Assembly: GCF_001905795.1 (NCBI RefSeq)
Contig: NZ_LIXJ01000010.1
Coordinates: forward strand, 1-64,000
From: Streptomyces sp. CB01580
GTDB lineage: Bacteria; Actinomycetota; Actinomycetes; Streptomycetales; Streptomycetaceae
Direction: 5' to 3'
DNA length: 64,000 nucleotides
Positions 33,778 through 42,786 of this stretch are shown here, piece by piece (within the stretch, counting starts at the first letter, position 1; every line of letters begins with the position of its first letter). The notes beneath the pieces were generated by a model. The model did not search any database and was not told the DNA's origin. It saw only the letters and a list, made by a program, of their open reading frames with translations. The position numbers and the translations under genes were made by a program.

Positions 33778-34797
33778 TCAGCCGTGCCGACGCCGCAGCA
33801 CCCGGAACGCGAGGAGGACGGCGAGCGCGGCCAGGGCGAGCAGGATGCCGGTCTCGACGATTTGGAGCGGCCAGAAGTGCGAGGCGGGGTGGTAGTCGCC
33901 GAATTCGGTGACACCGCCGAGCTCGCGCATGCAGGCGCCGGGATCGGCCGTCGTGTAGGCGTCGGGGCAGTCCCCCCGGTACACCTCCTTGCCCGCGGCC
34001 GTGAGCATGCCCGAGTCGACCCACCAGACATCGCCCTTCGGCCGGTGGTCGCCGAGGGCCCGGGCCGTCGGCCAGAGGTCCTCGCGTACCCGCTGCTGGA
34101 TCTTCATCACGAGGCCCAGGACGAGGACGGACACGGCGATGGAGACGAGGGTGCGACGCACGAGCAGGGCGATGAGCGCGCCCACGGCGACCGCCAGCAG
34201 TACGTACCCGACGGACACCGGCCCCATGACCGGGTACACGCCCGGCTGGTACCAGCCGAGTCCGTAGACGTACGGGCTGTTCACCAGCTGGGAACGTCCC
34301 CAGTGGTAGACCGGGACCAGAACGACGGCGCCGGAGGCCGCCAGGGCGGCGGGCACCGCGAGCCGCGCCGCCAGCCACTGCGCGGGGGAGCTGGACTGGG
34401 CCCAGGCCATCCGGAACGTCCCGCTCTCCAGCTCCCGGGCGATCAGCGGGCCTGCCACGAAGGCTCCGACGAGCACGGCGAGCACCATCATGGCGGTGCC
34501 GCCGTCCGCCAGGAACGTCTCGGCGCTCGTGCGCGCGTAGGTGGACTGGTAGACGTCGTCGCCGCAAGGGGTGATGTCGCCGTCGGCGCACAGTTCCTCG
34601 CGGCCCGCGACCGTGACCCAGATCCGCAACGCGACCACGACGCCGACGCCGAGCAGCAGCAGTGCGCCCCAGCCCCACAGGACGCGCCGGTGCTGGCGCA
34701 GGAGAACGCGGATCTGTCCGCGCAGACCGCTATGCGCGGCGGTGCCGGAGGTCGTGCGGGTGGTGTCCCGCGAGGGGGAGATGCCGATCGCGCTCAT
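33778..34797 (-). CDS. ABC transporter permease
   Basis: 339 residues with about six membrane helices. The first follows RGQIRVLLRQHRRVLWGWGA, and a large extracytoplasmic loop with Cys residues (REELCADGDITPCGDDVYQS) comes next. The segment RELESGTFRMAWAQSSSPAQ is typical of ABC-2-type permeases encoded with YtrA-like regulators. The exported substrate is unknown; cell-envelope stress or antibiotic resistance is the usual role. ATG 34797 overlaps the ATPase stop by 4 bp. Confidence 0.85.
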   Translation of the reverse strand: MSAIGISPSRDTTRTTSGTAAHSGLRGQIRVLLRQHRRVLWGWGALLLLGVGVVVALRIWVTVAGREELCADGDITPCGDDVYQSTYARTSAETFLADGGTAMMVLAVLVGAFVAGPLIARELESGTFRMAWAQSSSPAQWLAARLAVPAALAASGAVVLVPVYHWGRSQLVNSPYVYGLGWYQPGVYPVMGPVSVGYVLLAVAVGALIALLVRRTLVSIAVSVLVLGLVMKIQQRVREDLWPTARALGDHRPKGDVWWVDSGMLTAAGKEVYRGDCPDAYTTADPGACMRELGGVTEFGDYHPASHFWPLQIVETGILLALAALAVLLAFRVLRRRHG

Positions 34798-35741
34798 GCC
34801 GCCACCTCCTTGCCGGCCTCGGCGCTCGGCGTCAGCAGGGCGGGCGCCTCCGGCGACCGCAGATGGGCCAGCAGCAGCTCCTCCAGCGAGGGCTCCGCCG
34901 CATCCCAGACGCTCGTGTCCACGAGGCCCTGCCTGCGCACCAGCGTGGTCTGCGTCCGCCCCGTCGTGCGCGACTCGACGACGGTGTGCGGCGCGGTGTC
35001 CCGTACCGGGCCGGTGAGCAGGGCGTGCACGGCGAGGAGGTCGTCCGTCTCGCCGCCCAGCCGGACCCGGCCGCCGTCGACCAGCAGGAGGTAGTCGCAG
35101 GCGTTCTCCAGCTCGCCGAGGATGTGCGAGGACATCACGATGGTGGTGGAGTGCTCGGCGGCCTCCGCCATGAGCGCGCCCATCAACCGGTGGCGGGCGA
35201 GCGGGTCGAGATCCGCCATCGGCTCGTCCAGCAGGAGCAGTTCGGGGCGTTTGCCGAGGGCGAGGGCCAGCGCGAGCCGGGTGCGCTGACCGCCCGAGAG
35301 GGTACGGACCGTCGCGTCGCGCGGGAGGTCCCCGGCGATGCGTTCGGCGGTGTCCTGGTCCCAGGTGTCCGGGTTCAGCTCGGCACCCGCCCAGAGCGTC
35401 CCGGCGACCGTCAACTGCGGGTACAACGGCTTGTCCTGGGCCACGAACGCCACCCGCGCCCGCGCCTCGCCGGGCGCCGCGCCCAGCACCCGTATCGTCC
35501 CCTCGGCAGCCCGCAGAAAGCCCGCGGCCAGGGCGAGCAGGGTGGACTTGCCCGCGCCGTTGGGCCCGACGAGAGCGCACACGCGCCCGGCGGGCAACCG
35601 GAACGAACAGTCGCGCAGCGCCCAGCCCCCGCCCCTCCTGCTCCGGTACTTCATGCCGAGGCCGACGGCCTCGATCGCGGCGCCTGCCGCCGCGGCGCTC
35701 CCCGCGCCCGCTGTGCTCGTGGCTCCTGTCATCCGGGTCAT
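34794..35741 (-). CDS. ABC transporter ATP-binding protein
   Basis: 315 residues. Walker A VGPNGAGKST, Q-loop FVAQDKPLYP, signature LSGGQRTRLALALALG, Walker B LLLLDEPMADLDP and H-loop MSSHILGEL are intact, so the ATPase should be active. A C-terminal domain of about 90 residues follows. It partners with the permease at 33778 and the GntR regulator at 35738; all three overlap by 4 bp (ATGA), a tightly coupled operon. Confidence 0.92.
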   Translation of the reverse strand: MTRMTGATSTAGAGSAAAAGAAIEAVGLGMKYRSRRGGGWALRDCSFRLPAGRVCALVGPNGAGKSTLLALAAGFLRAAEGTIRVLGAAPGEARARVAFVAQDKPLYPQLTVAGTLWAGAELNPDTWDQDTAERIAGDLPRDATVRTLSGGQRTRLALALALGKRPELLLLDEPMADLDPLARHRLMGALMAEAAEHSTTIVMSSHILGELENACDYLLLVDGGRVRLGGETDDLLAVHALLTGPVRDTAPHTVVESRTTGRTQTTLVRRQGLVDTSVWDAAEPSLEELLLAHLRSPEAPALLTPSAEAGKEVAA

Positions 35742-36148
35742 CCGGGCTGATCCCCCTCGAAAGTCCTGTCCAGTACGGCGGTGAAGAGCGCGCTCACGTC
35801 GTCCTTCTCCAGGCCGGCCGCGCGGGCCCGCCGGGTCCAGTCGGCGAGTTCGGCGCGCAGCGGGGTGTCGTCGACGGCCGCCGCGCCGCCGAGCGTCCGC
35901 GTGACGAAGGTGCCGAGCCCGCGCCTGCCCTCGACCAGGCCCTCGCGCTCCAGTTCCCGGTACGCCTTGAGCACGGTGTTCGGGTTGATGGCGGTGGCCT
36001 CCACGACCTCTCGCGCGGCGGGCAGCCGGTCGCCGGGCTCCAGCAGGCCGAGCCGGAGGGCCTGTTTGGTCTGCTGGACGATCTGGAGGTACGTGGCGAC
36101 GCCACTGCGCCGGTCGATGCGGTACTCGATCGCTGCGGGTCCTGCCAT
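35738..36148 (-). CDS. YtrA-subfamily GntR repressor
   Basis: 136 residues. The winged HTH (YLQIVQQTKQALRLGLLEPG, then AINPNTVLKAYRELEREGLV) is followed by only about 55 residues, the short C-terminal domain of the YtrA subfamily. These repress an adjacent ABC transporter operon. ATG 36148 is 9 bp from a strong palindrome (36158-36181) that is the natural operator for autoregulation. Confidence 0.9.
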   Translation of the reverse strand: MAGPAAIEYRIDRRSGVATYLQIVQQTKQALRLGLLEPGDRLPAAREVVEATAINPNTVLKAYRELEREGLVEGRRGLGTFVTRTLGGAAAVDDTPLRAELADWTRRARAAGLEKDDVSALFTAVLDRTFEGDQPG

Positions 36149-36157
36149 GTTTTCCCC

Positions 36158-36181
36158 CTTTCGCTAATCAAGTAGTGAAAG
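36158..36181. promoter_or_regulatory. Palindromic operator of the GntR-ABC operon
   Basis: A 24-bp inverted repeat with arms CTTTC-N-CTA and TAG-N-GAAAG around ATCAAG. The arms are perfect apart from the N positions. It sits immediately before the regulator start codon. Confidence 0.8.
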
Positions 36182-36195
36182 GGTGTTGCAAGAGA

Positions 36196-36246
36196 GGGGC
36201 GGTGTCAAGCGGACATCCGATTCCGGTGTCCGCTCGACACCGCCCC
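36196..36246 (-). terminator. Terminator downstream of mshD
   Basis: A 20-bp stem with one mismatch (arms GGGGCGGTGTCAAGCGGACA and TGTCCGCTCGACACCGCCCC) and an 11-base loop lies 29 bp beyond the mshD stop. Confidence 0.85.
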
Positions 36247-36275
36247 TCGTCCCGCCGGGCGGTTCCCGCTCCGGC

Positions 36276-37199
36276 TCAGGTCTCCGTGCGGTACATCAGG
36301 TCCACCTCGTGGGTCGCGAAGCCCATGCGCTCGTAGACGGTCAGGGCGGCCTTGTTGTCCGCGTCGACGTAGAGCATCGCGGTCGGCAGCCCCTGCGCGG
36401 CGAGGTGGCGCAGCCCGATCGCGGTGAGCGCCTTGCCGAGGCCGCCGCCCTGGGCCTCCGGCCGGATGCCGAGGACGTACACCTCGCCGAGCTGCTCCTC
36501 GGCGTGCACCTTCGTCCAGTGGAAGCCGATCAGTTCGCCGTCGCGCTCGGCGAGGAAGAAGCCCTTCGGGTCGAACCAGGGCTCCGCCTTGCGGTCGTCC
36601 AGGTCGCGCTGGGTCAGCGAGCCCTGCTCGGGGTGGTGGGCGAAGGCCGCGCGGTTCACCGCGAGCCAGGCGGCGTCGTCCTCGCCGGGAACGAAGGCGC
36701 GGATCGTGACACCGGGCGGCAGAACCGGCTCCGGGATGTCCGGCGGGGTCAACGGGCGGCGCAGCTGGCGCAGTTCACGGAAGAGGGAGAGGCCGAGGAC
36801 CTGGGACAGATGCCGGGCGGCGGACTTCCCGCCGTGCGCCCACACGCGCAGTCGCTTGCCCGTCACGGCGAGCAGCGCAGCACCGAGCGCACGCCCGTGT
36901 CCCTGCCCGCGGTACGCCGGGTGGACCACCAGCTCGGCGGCCGGTGCCTCGACGGGGTCGGTGTCCTCCAGCTGCGCGTACCCCACCAGGGTCGGTCCGC
37001 TGCTGAGCAGCAGATGCCGCACTCCCTCGCGCCGCCCGCCCCGCAGCTGCAGCCGCCCCTGCTCGGACACGGCCTGCCTGCCGTCGGAGCGGGCCGCGTC
37101 GGCGAGCAGATCGGACACCGCCTGGGCCTGTTCGGGGGAGAGGGCGTCGAGCGTCTGGATCTCCCGCCCGGGGGCGGGCAGAGGTACGTCAGTCGTCAT
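36276..37199 (-). CDS. mshD: Mycothiol synthase MshD
   Basis: 307 residues made of two tandem GNAT domains. The N-terminal one includes AAELVVHPAYRGQGHGRALG. The active C-terminal one includes GEVYVLGIRPEAQGGGLGKA and LYVDADNKAALTVYERMGF. MshD acetylates Cys-GlcN-Ins to make mycothiol, the main thiol of actinomycetes. ATG 37199 gives the standard start MTTDVPLPAPGREIQ. Single gene with its own terminator. Confidence 0.93.
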   Translation of the reverse strand: MTTDVPLPAPGREIQTLDALSPEQAQAVSDLLADAARSDGRQAVSEQGRLQLRGGRREGVRHLLLSSGPTLVGYAQLEDTDPVEAPAAELVVHPAYRGQGHGRALGAALLAVTGKRLRVWAHGGKSAARHLSQVLGLSLFRELRQLRRPLTPPDIPEPVLPPGVTIRAFVPGEDDAAWLAVNRAAFAHHPEQGSLTQRDLDDRKAEPWFDPKGFFLAERDGELIGFHWTKVHAEEQLGEVYVLGIRPEAQGGGLGKALTAIGLRHLAAQGLPTAMLYVDADNKAALTVYERMGFATHEVDLMYRTET

Positions 37200-37324
37200 G
37201 TGTACGAGCGTACGGGGGCGAGGCGGCGGTTGGCGGGTGTCACGGGACCAGGGAGAGCCACAACGGCACGGAGCGGGGGCGGCCACGGTGCCACGGGCCG
37301 AGGCCGGGGGGTGCGGCCACATAC

Positions 37325-37392
37325 GGCTCGGTCTCCTCAGGGGCTCAGTCGCCCTCGCGGCTCGGTCTCCTCAGGGGCTCAGTCGCCCTCGG
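37325..37392. repeat. 34-bp direct duplication
   Basis: Two adjacent 34-bp copies (starting GGCTCGGTCTCCTCAGGGGC at 37325 and 37359) differ at the last base. A partial third copy, GGCTCAGCCTCCTC, follows and leads into the 3' end of the small gene. Confidence 0.88.
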
Positions 37393-37395
37393 GGC

Positions 37396-37700
37396 TCAGC
37401 CTCCTCCGCCTCCGCGACGGAGCGCCTCGCGGGTGACCCGGGACAGGTCCTCCGAGCCGGGCATGAGTTCCCGTACCCCCGGGGGCAGGGTCGCGTACGT
37501 GCTGACCGCGAGCGGCTGGTTCTGCAACCGGAGGGCGAACTCCACGGTCGTCTCGTCCCGGCTCTCCGCGATGAGGATGCCGCGGGTCCGGTCGCGTCGC
37601 GCTCCGGGGCGCGCGGGAAGCGGTCCACCGCGGCGACGTAGAAACCGGGCGGCAGTTCCGGGGCGGTCCGCCGCTGGGCCGGTATGGTCGCCCGCGTCAT
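37396..37700 (-). pseudogene. Small conserved protein split by a frameshift
   Basis: From ATG 37700 (AAGGAA upstream) one frame reads MTRATIPAQRRTAPELPPGF then YVAAVDRFPR. From about 37590 a second frame reads GILIAESRDETTVEFALRLQ then NQPLAVSTYATLPPGVRELM and ends at 37396. Each half looks like protein only in its own frame, so an original gene of about 100 residues appears to carry a one-base indel near 37585-37610 in a CG-rich run. A sequencing error is equally possible. Function unknown. Confidence 0.55.
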
Positions 37701-37933
37701 GGGTTCCTTTTCCATGCCGCACAGCCATCCGGAGGCCGCACGTGCGGTGACGTTTCTGCCCGTATATGTAAGCCGTACGGGTGATATGGGCAATCAGTCG
37801 TGATTCCGACCGCATGGCAACCAGTTCGTAACCACGCACATCTGTCGCGCTACGCGCGTTGACCCTAGGCTGCGCACGACGTCTCCAGACTCGTCAACAC
37901 TCTTTGATCTCCGCTGAACTCACAAGGGGACAG

Positions 37934-39775
37934 ATGTCAGCGAAACCGCAGAAGAACCGCGCGTCCCGGCGGGTGCTCGCCGCCGCTGCCGGGCTCGCCA
38001 CGGTCGGCGCGCTCGCCGCCGCGATGCCGGCCGGCGCCCACGACCGGGGGCATGGCCACGGTCACGGCCACCACAAGCCCGCCCGTACCGTCGACGTGCA
38101 GCTGCTGTCCTTCAACGACCTGCACGGCAACCTTGAGCCGCCGGCCGGCTCGGCGGGCACGGTCACCGAGACGCAGCCGGACGGCACGACGAAGGCCATC
38201 CCGGCCGGCGGGGTCGAGTACCTCGCGTCCTCGCTGCGCACGGCGCGCGAGGGGCACCCGTACTCGATCACCGCCGCCGGTGGTGACATGGTCGGCGCGA
38301 GCCCGCTGCTGTCGGGACTCTTCCACGACGAGCCGACCATCGAGGCGCTCAACAAGCTGGACCTGGACGTCACGAGCGTCGGCAACCACGAGTTCGACGA
38401 GGGCGCGACGGAGCTGGCCCGCCTTCAGAACGGCGGCTGCCACCCGGTCGAGGGGTGCTACGAGAAGGGCAAGAAGTTCAAGGGTGCCGACTTCCCGTAC
38501 CTCGCCGCCAATGTGACGAACGAGAAGACCGGCCGCCCGATCCTCAAGCCGTACACGGTGTGGAAGAAGAACGGCGTCAAGATCGGCTTCATCGGCGTGA
38601 CCCTGGAGGGTACGCCGGACATCGTCACGGCCAACGGCGTCAAGGGCCTGAAGTTCCACGACGAGATCGAGACCATCAACAAGTACGCCAAGGAGCTGGA
38701 CCGGCAGGGCGTCAAGTCCATCGTCGCGCTGATCCACGAGGGCGGGCAGCCCGCTTCCACCTCGTACAACTACGACTGTGACAGCTCCGGCCCGGGTGAC
38801 GGCATCTCCGGTCCGATCACCGACATCGCCAAGGGCATCACGCCCAAGGTCGACGCCCTGGTCACGGGCCACACCCACCAGGCGTACGTCTGCACCATCC
38901 CGGACCCGGCGGGCAACCCGCGCATGGTCACCTCGGCGTCGTCGTTCGGCAAGCTGTACACGGACACGACCCTCACGTACGACCGCCGCACCAAGGACAT
39001 CGTCCGCACGTCGGTGAAGTCGGCCGGCGCGCAGAACCCGCAGTCGGTCAACCACATCGTCACCCGGGACCAGCCCAAGGCCGACGACATGACGGCCCTG
39101 ATCGCGCGCTGGAACGCCCTGGCGGCCCCGATCGCGAACCGTCCGCAGGGCTACATCAGCGCCGACATCAACGGCCGCGGCTCCACGGCGTACGAGAAGC
39201 CGCTCGGCGACCTGATCGCGGACGCCCAGCTGGAGGGTCTGGCCCCGGCGGACAAGGGCGGGGCGGTCCTGGCCCTGATGAACCCGGGCGGCATCCGCGC
39301 GGACCTGGTCCACAAGGCGTCCGGCAGCGAGGGCGACGGCGTGGTGACGTACGGCGAGTCCTTCACCGTGCAGCCCTTCACCAACATGATGAACGTCGTC
39401 GACCTGACCGGTGCCCAGCTGATCACCGCGCTCCAGCAGCAGGTCAGCGGTTCCAACGAGGCCGGCCCGAAGATCCTCCAGATCTCCAAGGGCCTGACGT
39501 ACACCCTCGACATGACGAAGTCGGGTGCGGCCCGCGTGGTCACCGACACCATCAAGCTGAACGGTGAGGCGATCGACCCGGCGAAGACGTACCGCGTCGC
39601 CATGAACGAGTTCCTGGCGGGCGGCGGCGACGGCTTCGCGGCCCTCGGCCAGGGCACGAACAAGCTGGTCGGCCCCTCCGACCTGGACGTGTTCAACGCC
39701 TACCTGGCGGCCCACTCCTCGGCCGCCGCGCCGCTGGCCCCGCCGGCGGCGGACCGGATCACGGTCATTCAGTAA
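37934..39775 (+). CDS. Secreted 5'-nucleotidase / metallophosphatase
   Basis: 613 residues. A signal peptide ends at MPAGAHD, followed by a His/Gly-rich HGHGHGHH run. The metallophosphatase domain has LLSFNDLHGNLEPP, AGGDMVGASPLL, SVGNHEFDEG, ALIHEGG and VTGHTHQAYVC, giving the two-metal site. The 5'-nucleotidase C-terminal domain has LMNPGGIRADL and NEFLAGGGDGFAAL. It would hydrolyse extracellular nucleotides to release phosphate, which suits the phosphate island nearby. ATG 37934 follows AAGGGG. A perfect hairpin follows the gene. Confidence 0.93.
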   Translation: MSAKPQKNRASRRVLAAAAGLATVGALAAAMPAGAHDRGHGHGHGHHKPARTVDVQLLSFNDLHGNLEPPAGSAGTVTETQPDGTTKAIPAGGVEYLASSLRTAREGHPYSITAAGGDMVGASPLLSGLFHDEPTIEALNKLDLDVTSVGNHEFDEGATELARLQNGGCHPVEGCYEKGKKFKGADFPYLAANVTNEKTGRPILKPYTVWKKNGVKIGFIGVTLEGTPDIVTANGVKGLKFHDEIETINKYAKELDRQGVKSIVALIHEGGQPASTSYNYDCDSSGPGDGISGPITDIAKGITPKVDALVTGHTHQAYVCTIPDPAGNPRMVTSASSFGKLYTDTTLTYDRRTKDIVRTSVKSAGAQNPQSVNHIVTRDQPKADDMTALIARWNALAAPIANRPQGYISADINGRGSTAYEKPLGDLIADAQLEGLAPADKGGAVLALMNPGGIRADLVHKASGSEGDGVVTYGESFTVQPFTNMMNVVDLTGAQLITALQQQVSGSNEAGPKILQISKGLTYTLDMTKSGAARVVTDTIKLNGEAIDPAKTYRVAMNEFLAGGGDGFAALGQGTNKLVGPSDLDVFNAYLAAHSSAAAPLAPPAADRITVIQ

Positions 39776-39831
39776 CTCCCCCACGGGGAAACCACCCGTG
39801 CGCGCAGGACGACTTCCGCGTACGACGAATC

Positions 39832-39862
39832 GGGGCGGCGGGCCGGACGGGCCCGCCGCCCC
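39832..39862 (+). terminator. Terminator of the 5'-nucleotidase gene
   Basis: A perfect 13-bp stem (GGGGCGGCGGGCC and its complement) with a five-base loop GGACG lies 57 bp beyond the stop codon. Confidence 0.9.
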
Positions 39863-39991
39863 TCGCCGTTCTCGAAGCCCCCGGCCGTCTTCGTCGTTCC
39901 TTGCGGTCCTCGTCGCTCCCGCTGTTCTTGCCGTCTCTGCCGTCTCTGCCGTCTCTGCCGTTTTACCAGGGTCGGAGCCGGAGCCTGGGCT

Positions 39992-40026
39992 GGGGTTGGG
40001 GCTGGGGCTGGGGCTGGGGCTGGGGG
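39992..40026 (+). repeat. GGGGCT repeat with G-quadruplex potential
   Basis: Five or more runs of four G separated by CT or TT (GGGGTTGGGGCTGGGG and so on). The plus strand meets the four-G-tract rule for a G-quadruplex. Confidence 0.75.
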
Positions 40027-40125
40027 CCAGGCCCGACCAAAGTCCAGGCCCGGGTCCGGTCCCGGACCAAAGTCCAGGCCCGGGTCGGGTCCGGTCCCAC
40101 GACTTGACCCCCTGCCCAGGCTCGG

Positions 40126-40740
40126 TCAGGCGCCCCGACCGGCCTCCCGGGCCACGCGTTCCAACCGGTTCCGATGGTCTTCCCACCACCGGGCGTCGCC
40201 CGGCGGCATGTTGCCGTTGCCCTTGTCCATCCCGACGGCGCCGTCCGTGAGTTCGCGGAGGATGTCGGCGTGACCGGCATGCCGGTGAGTGTCCGCGATC
40301 ACGCGCACCACGGCATGGTGCAACGTCACCTCGTCCCTGCCGTCGGGCCACCACGGCACCCTGCCGACCGTGTCCAGCGCCAACGCGTCGATCGTCGCGT
40401 CCGCGTGCGCCCATGCCTGGTGGTAGAGGCTCACGATGTGTTCGCGCGACTCCTCGGTCGTGGCCCACATGTCCACGTTGGGCTCGGCATCCGCTTCGAG
40501 GCAGGCAAGCACTATGCCGGACGGCCGCCCGAAGGTGTCGCCGAGATAGCCCAGCTCCACCCCGGCCACATGCTTCACCAGGCCCAGGAGGTTGGTGCCG
40601 GTCGGTGTGCGCGGGCGGCGGACGTCGTACTCGGAGAGCCCTTCGAGCTTCCACAGCAGGGCGTCGCGGGCTGACTGGAGGTAGTAGCGGAGATCGCTCT
40701 TGGCGCTCTCGTCGCTCCTGGCGTGGTCCGGTGCGGTCAT
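40126..40740 (-). CDS. DinB-family (DUF664) protein
   Basis: 204 residues, a four-helix bundle of the DinB/YfiT type. LLGLVKHVAGVELGYLGDTF (around residue 55) and ADTHRHAGHADILRELTDG (around 162) provide the His triad that binds a divalent metal. Many such proteins in mycothiol users are thiol-dependent S-transferases; the substrate here is not known. ATG 40740 was chosen at the start of the conserved part. Confidence 0.85.
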   Translation of the reverse strand: MTAPDHARSDESAKSDLRYYLQSARDALLWKLEGLSEYDVRRPRTPTGTNLLGLVKHVAGVELGYLGDTFGRPSGIVLACLEADAEPNVDMWATTEESREHIVSLYHQAWAHADATIDALALDTVGRVPWWPDGRDEVTLHHAVVRVIADTHRHAGHADILRELTDGAVGMDKGNGNMPPGDARWWEDHRNRLERVAREAGRGA

Positions 40741-40818
40741 GGGACCCAGTCTGGGGAACGGGTGACCACCCCGCACCGGCTTTTCACCGCCCGGAGGTGC
40801 TTATGAACGGTCTCCCCA

Positions 40819-41499
40819 TTACGAGCCCTGGGACCGGCGGCCTGTCGCGGAGGCGAAGCCCAGCCAGGTGTGCCGGTTGCCCGCCCAGCACCAGCCGACC
40901 TTGGGTGCGTCGCGGCGCTCGCGGCCGTCCCTGCCGGTGCCGTTGCTGATCCAGATCGCGGGCGTGCGGGCGTCCAGGGTGCCGTTGGCTTTACGCAGCC
41001 TGGAACCGATGGTCATGAAGCAGTGGTTGCGTTCCAGAGCGGTGGGTTGTTGCAGCACCCAGTGGATGCCCTCGGTGAGCAGCAAGGGCGTACGGGCCTC
41101 GGCCGTCAGGGCGGGCAGCGCCTCGTTCGGGCTCCAGTCGGCCATCCGGTCGCCGCGGTCGACGCCGGTGAGGAGGTAGAACGGGGCGTCGGGCAGCGGG
41201 ACCGTGTCGAGCGGAGCGAAGAGGTCGACATCGGGCATGTCGACAACGACGAATCCCGGCTTGTCCTCGCGACGCAGCAGCGGCGCGAGGACGGAGGCAG
41301 GGGCCCGGTCCGGGTGAACGGCGAGCAGGGCGCCGTCGGAGTCGGCGGTGTCCTCGGCGGCTTCGGCGAAGCTGCGAAGCTCGGCGGCGGGCAGTCCGGC
41401 GATCTCGTGCACTCCCAGCTCGATCAGCCGCTCGGCCTGGATGCCCAAGGCGGGGAAGGAGGAGGGAAGGGCAGGTGCGGAAGACATGGTTTCGGGCAC
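40819..41499 (-). CDS. DUF5701 family protein
   Basis: 226 residues. No membrane helix. Recognisable stretches are GVHEIAGLPAAELRSFAEAA, KPGFVVVDMPDVDLFAPLDT and VLQQPTALERNHCFMTIGSR. The C-terminus has KVGWCWAGNRHTWLGFASAT, rich in Trp. I assign it to DUF5701, which has no known function. GTG 41499 follows AGGGAG at 4 bp; ATG 41487 is the alternative. Stand-alone gene. Confidence 0.7.
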   Translation of the reverse strand: MPETMSSAPALPSSFPALGIQAERLIELGVHEIAGLPAAELRSFAEAAEDTADSDGALLAVHPDRAPASVLAPLLRREDKPGFVVVDMPDVDLFAPLDTVPLPDAPFYLLTGVDRGDRMADWSPNEALPALTAEARTPLLLTEGIHWVLQQPTALERNHCFMTIGSRLRKANGTLDARTPAIWISNGTGRDGRERRDAPKVGWCWAGNRHTWLGFASATGRRSQGS

Positions 41500-41889
41500 G
41501 ATGCTCCCTGGGGTGACGATGCGGAGGGACCCAGAAGTAACGTGACGCCTCGCGGGAATATTCCCGGCGCAGCTGCCCCTTCCGCCCGGCCCTGATGTGC
41601 TGGCAGCGCCCAGGAGTTGCCACCCGTGGAGCGCCATCGTGCGACATCGCGCGCCGAGTTGGAGGGACGGAGGCGGCGGCATCGGCGCGCTCGCCGCGCC
41701 GTGCCGGCGCGAACCGTGCGGCTTCACGCGTGCCCATGGGGGGCCGCTGGTTGGAGTGGGTGGTACGGCCGCTTCCTGCGTACGGGGCCGGTGGCTGCGC
41801 TCGCGACAGTGGTTCGCCCTGTTCCGCCTCTGACGTGCACCCGTCATAATCCGAGGGCCGTTCCCCCACCGCAGACGGAGGCGCCTCGC
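41500..41889. promoter_or_regulatory. Divergent promoter region
   Basis: 390 bp between the DUF5701 gene and the phospholipase gene. No coding frame looks natural. Both promoters should lie here, but I could not identify them. Confidence 0.3.
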
Positions 41890-42786
41890 ATGAGCAGCCC
41901 GTACGCCGGTTCGCGTCGCACGTTCCTCGCAGGCGCACTCGCCGCAACCGCCACTGTCCTCCTGGGCGCGGGCTCCGCCGGCGCCGGGACCCGACAGGCC
42001 CTCACCACTCAGGAATGGATGGGTGCCCTTCCCGACGCCACCGCACTGCAACGCCTCACGATCCCCGGATCGCACGACTCCGGCGCCCGTTATGGCGGAC
42101 CCTGGACGGAGTGTCAGAATACCGCGATAGACGAGCAGTTGAGCAGCGGAATCCGCTTTCTCGACGTGCGGTGCCGGGTGACCGACGGCTCGTTCGCGAT
42201 CCACCACGGGGCCTCGTACCAGAACATGATGTTCGGCGATGTCCTCGGCGCCTGCTGGGACTTCCTGGCCGGGCACCCCACCGAGACCGTGCTGATGCGG
42301 GTGAAGCAGGAGTACTCGGAGGAGAGCGACGCGACGTTCCGGGCCGTCTTCGACGACTACCTCGACGTACGGGGCTGGCGCCCGCTGTTCCGCATCGACC
42401 CGGCACTTCCGTCGCTGGGGCAGGCGCGCGGCAAGGTCGTCCTGCTGGCGGACAACGGCGGACTGCCCGGCGTACGCTACGCCGACCCCGCGCTCTTCGA
42501 CATCCAGGACGACTACATGGCGGAGCCGTTCGCCAAGTACTCCAAGATCGAAGCCCAGTTCCGCAAGGCCGCCCAGCAGCCCGGGAAGCTGTTCATGAAC
42601 TACGTCAGCACCGCGGCCCTGCTGCCCCCGCGATGGAATGCGGATCGGCTCAACCCCCAGGTCCACTCGTTCCTCGGCGGCTCCGAGGCGTCCGGCTGGA
42701 CCGGTCTCGGCATCGTCCCGCTGGACTTCCCGGCCACCCGGTCCGGCCTCGTGGAGTCACTGATCCGGCACAACCCGGGGCTCTGA
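41890..42786 (+). CDS. Secreted phosphatidylinositol-specific phospholipase C
   Basis: 298 residues. A Tat signal, GSRRTFLAGALAATATVLLG, is followed by the PI-PLC X-domain: RLTIPGSHDSGARYGG and SFAIHHGASYQN contain the two catalytic His residues, with IRFLDVRCR between them. Bacterial PI-PLC cleaves phosphatidylinositol to diacylglycerol and inositol phosphate outside the cell. ATG 41890 follows GGAGG at 8 bp. PI-PLC may act on the actinobacterial PI lipids or on host-like substrates. Confidence 0.9.
   Translation: MSSPYAGSRRTFLAGALAATATVLLGAGSAGAGTRQALTTQEWMGALPDATALQRLTIPGSHDSGARYGGPWTECQNTAIDEQLSSGIRFLDVRCRVTDGSFAIHHGASYQNMMFGDVLGACWDFLAGHPTETVLMRVKQEYSEESDATFRAVFDDYLDVRGWRPLFRIDPALPSLGQARGKVVLLADNGGLPGVRYADPALFDIQDDYMAEPFAKYSKIEAQFRKAAQQPGKLFMNYVSTAALLPPRWNADRLNPQVHSFLGGSEASGWTGLGIVPLDFPATRSGLVESLIRHNPGL

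Larger units (their letters stand above)
39776..40125. other. Simple-repeat-rich intergenic region
   Basis: 350 bp without a supported gene. It holds the terminator, a 9-bp repeat of CCGTCTCTG (39931-39957, three copies), a run of GGGGCT units (39992-40026) and two copies of GACCAAAGTCCAGGCCCGGG spaced 30 bp apart (40035 and 40065). Confidence 0.6.

Noticed and set aside
39798..40250. Plus-strand frame with GLGLGL and SAVSAV repeats
   Set aside because: Arises from the GGGGCT and CCGTCTCTG simple repeats; no ribosome binding site.
37937..40654. Minus-strand open frame of 905 codons over the 5'-nucleotidase gene
   Set aside because: Antisense shadow; the plus-strand metallophosphatase motifs are unambiguous.
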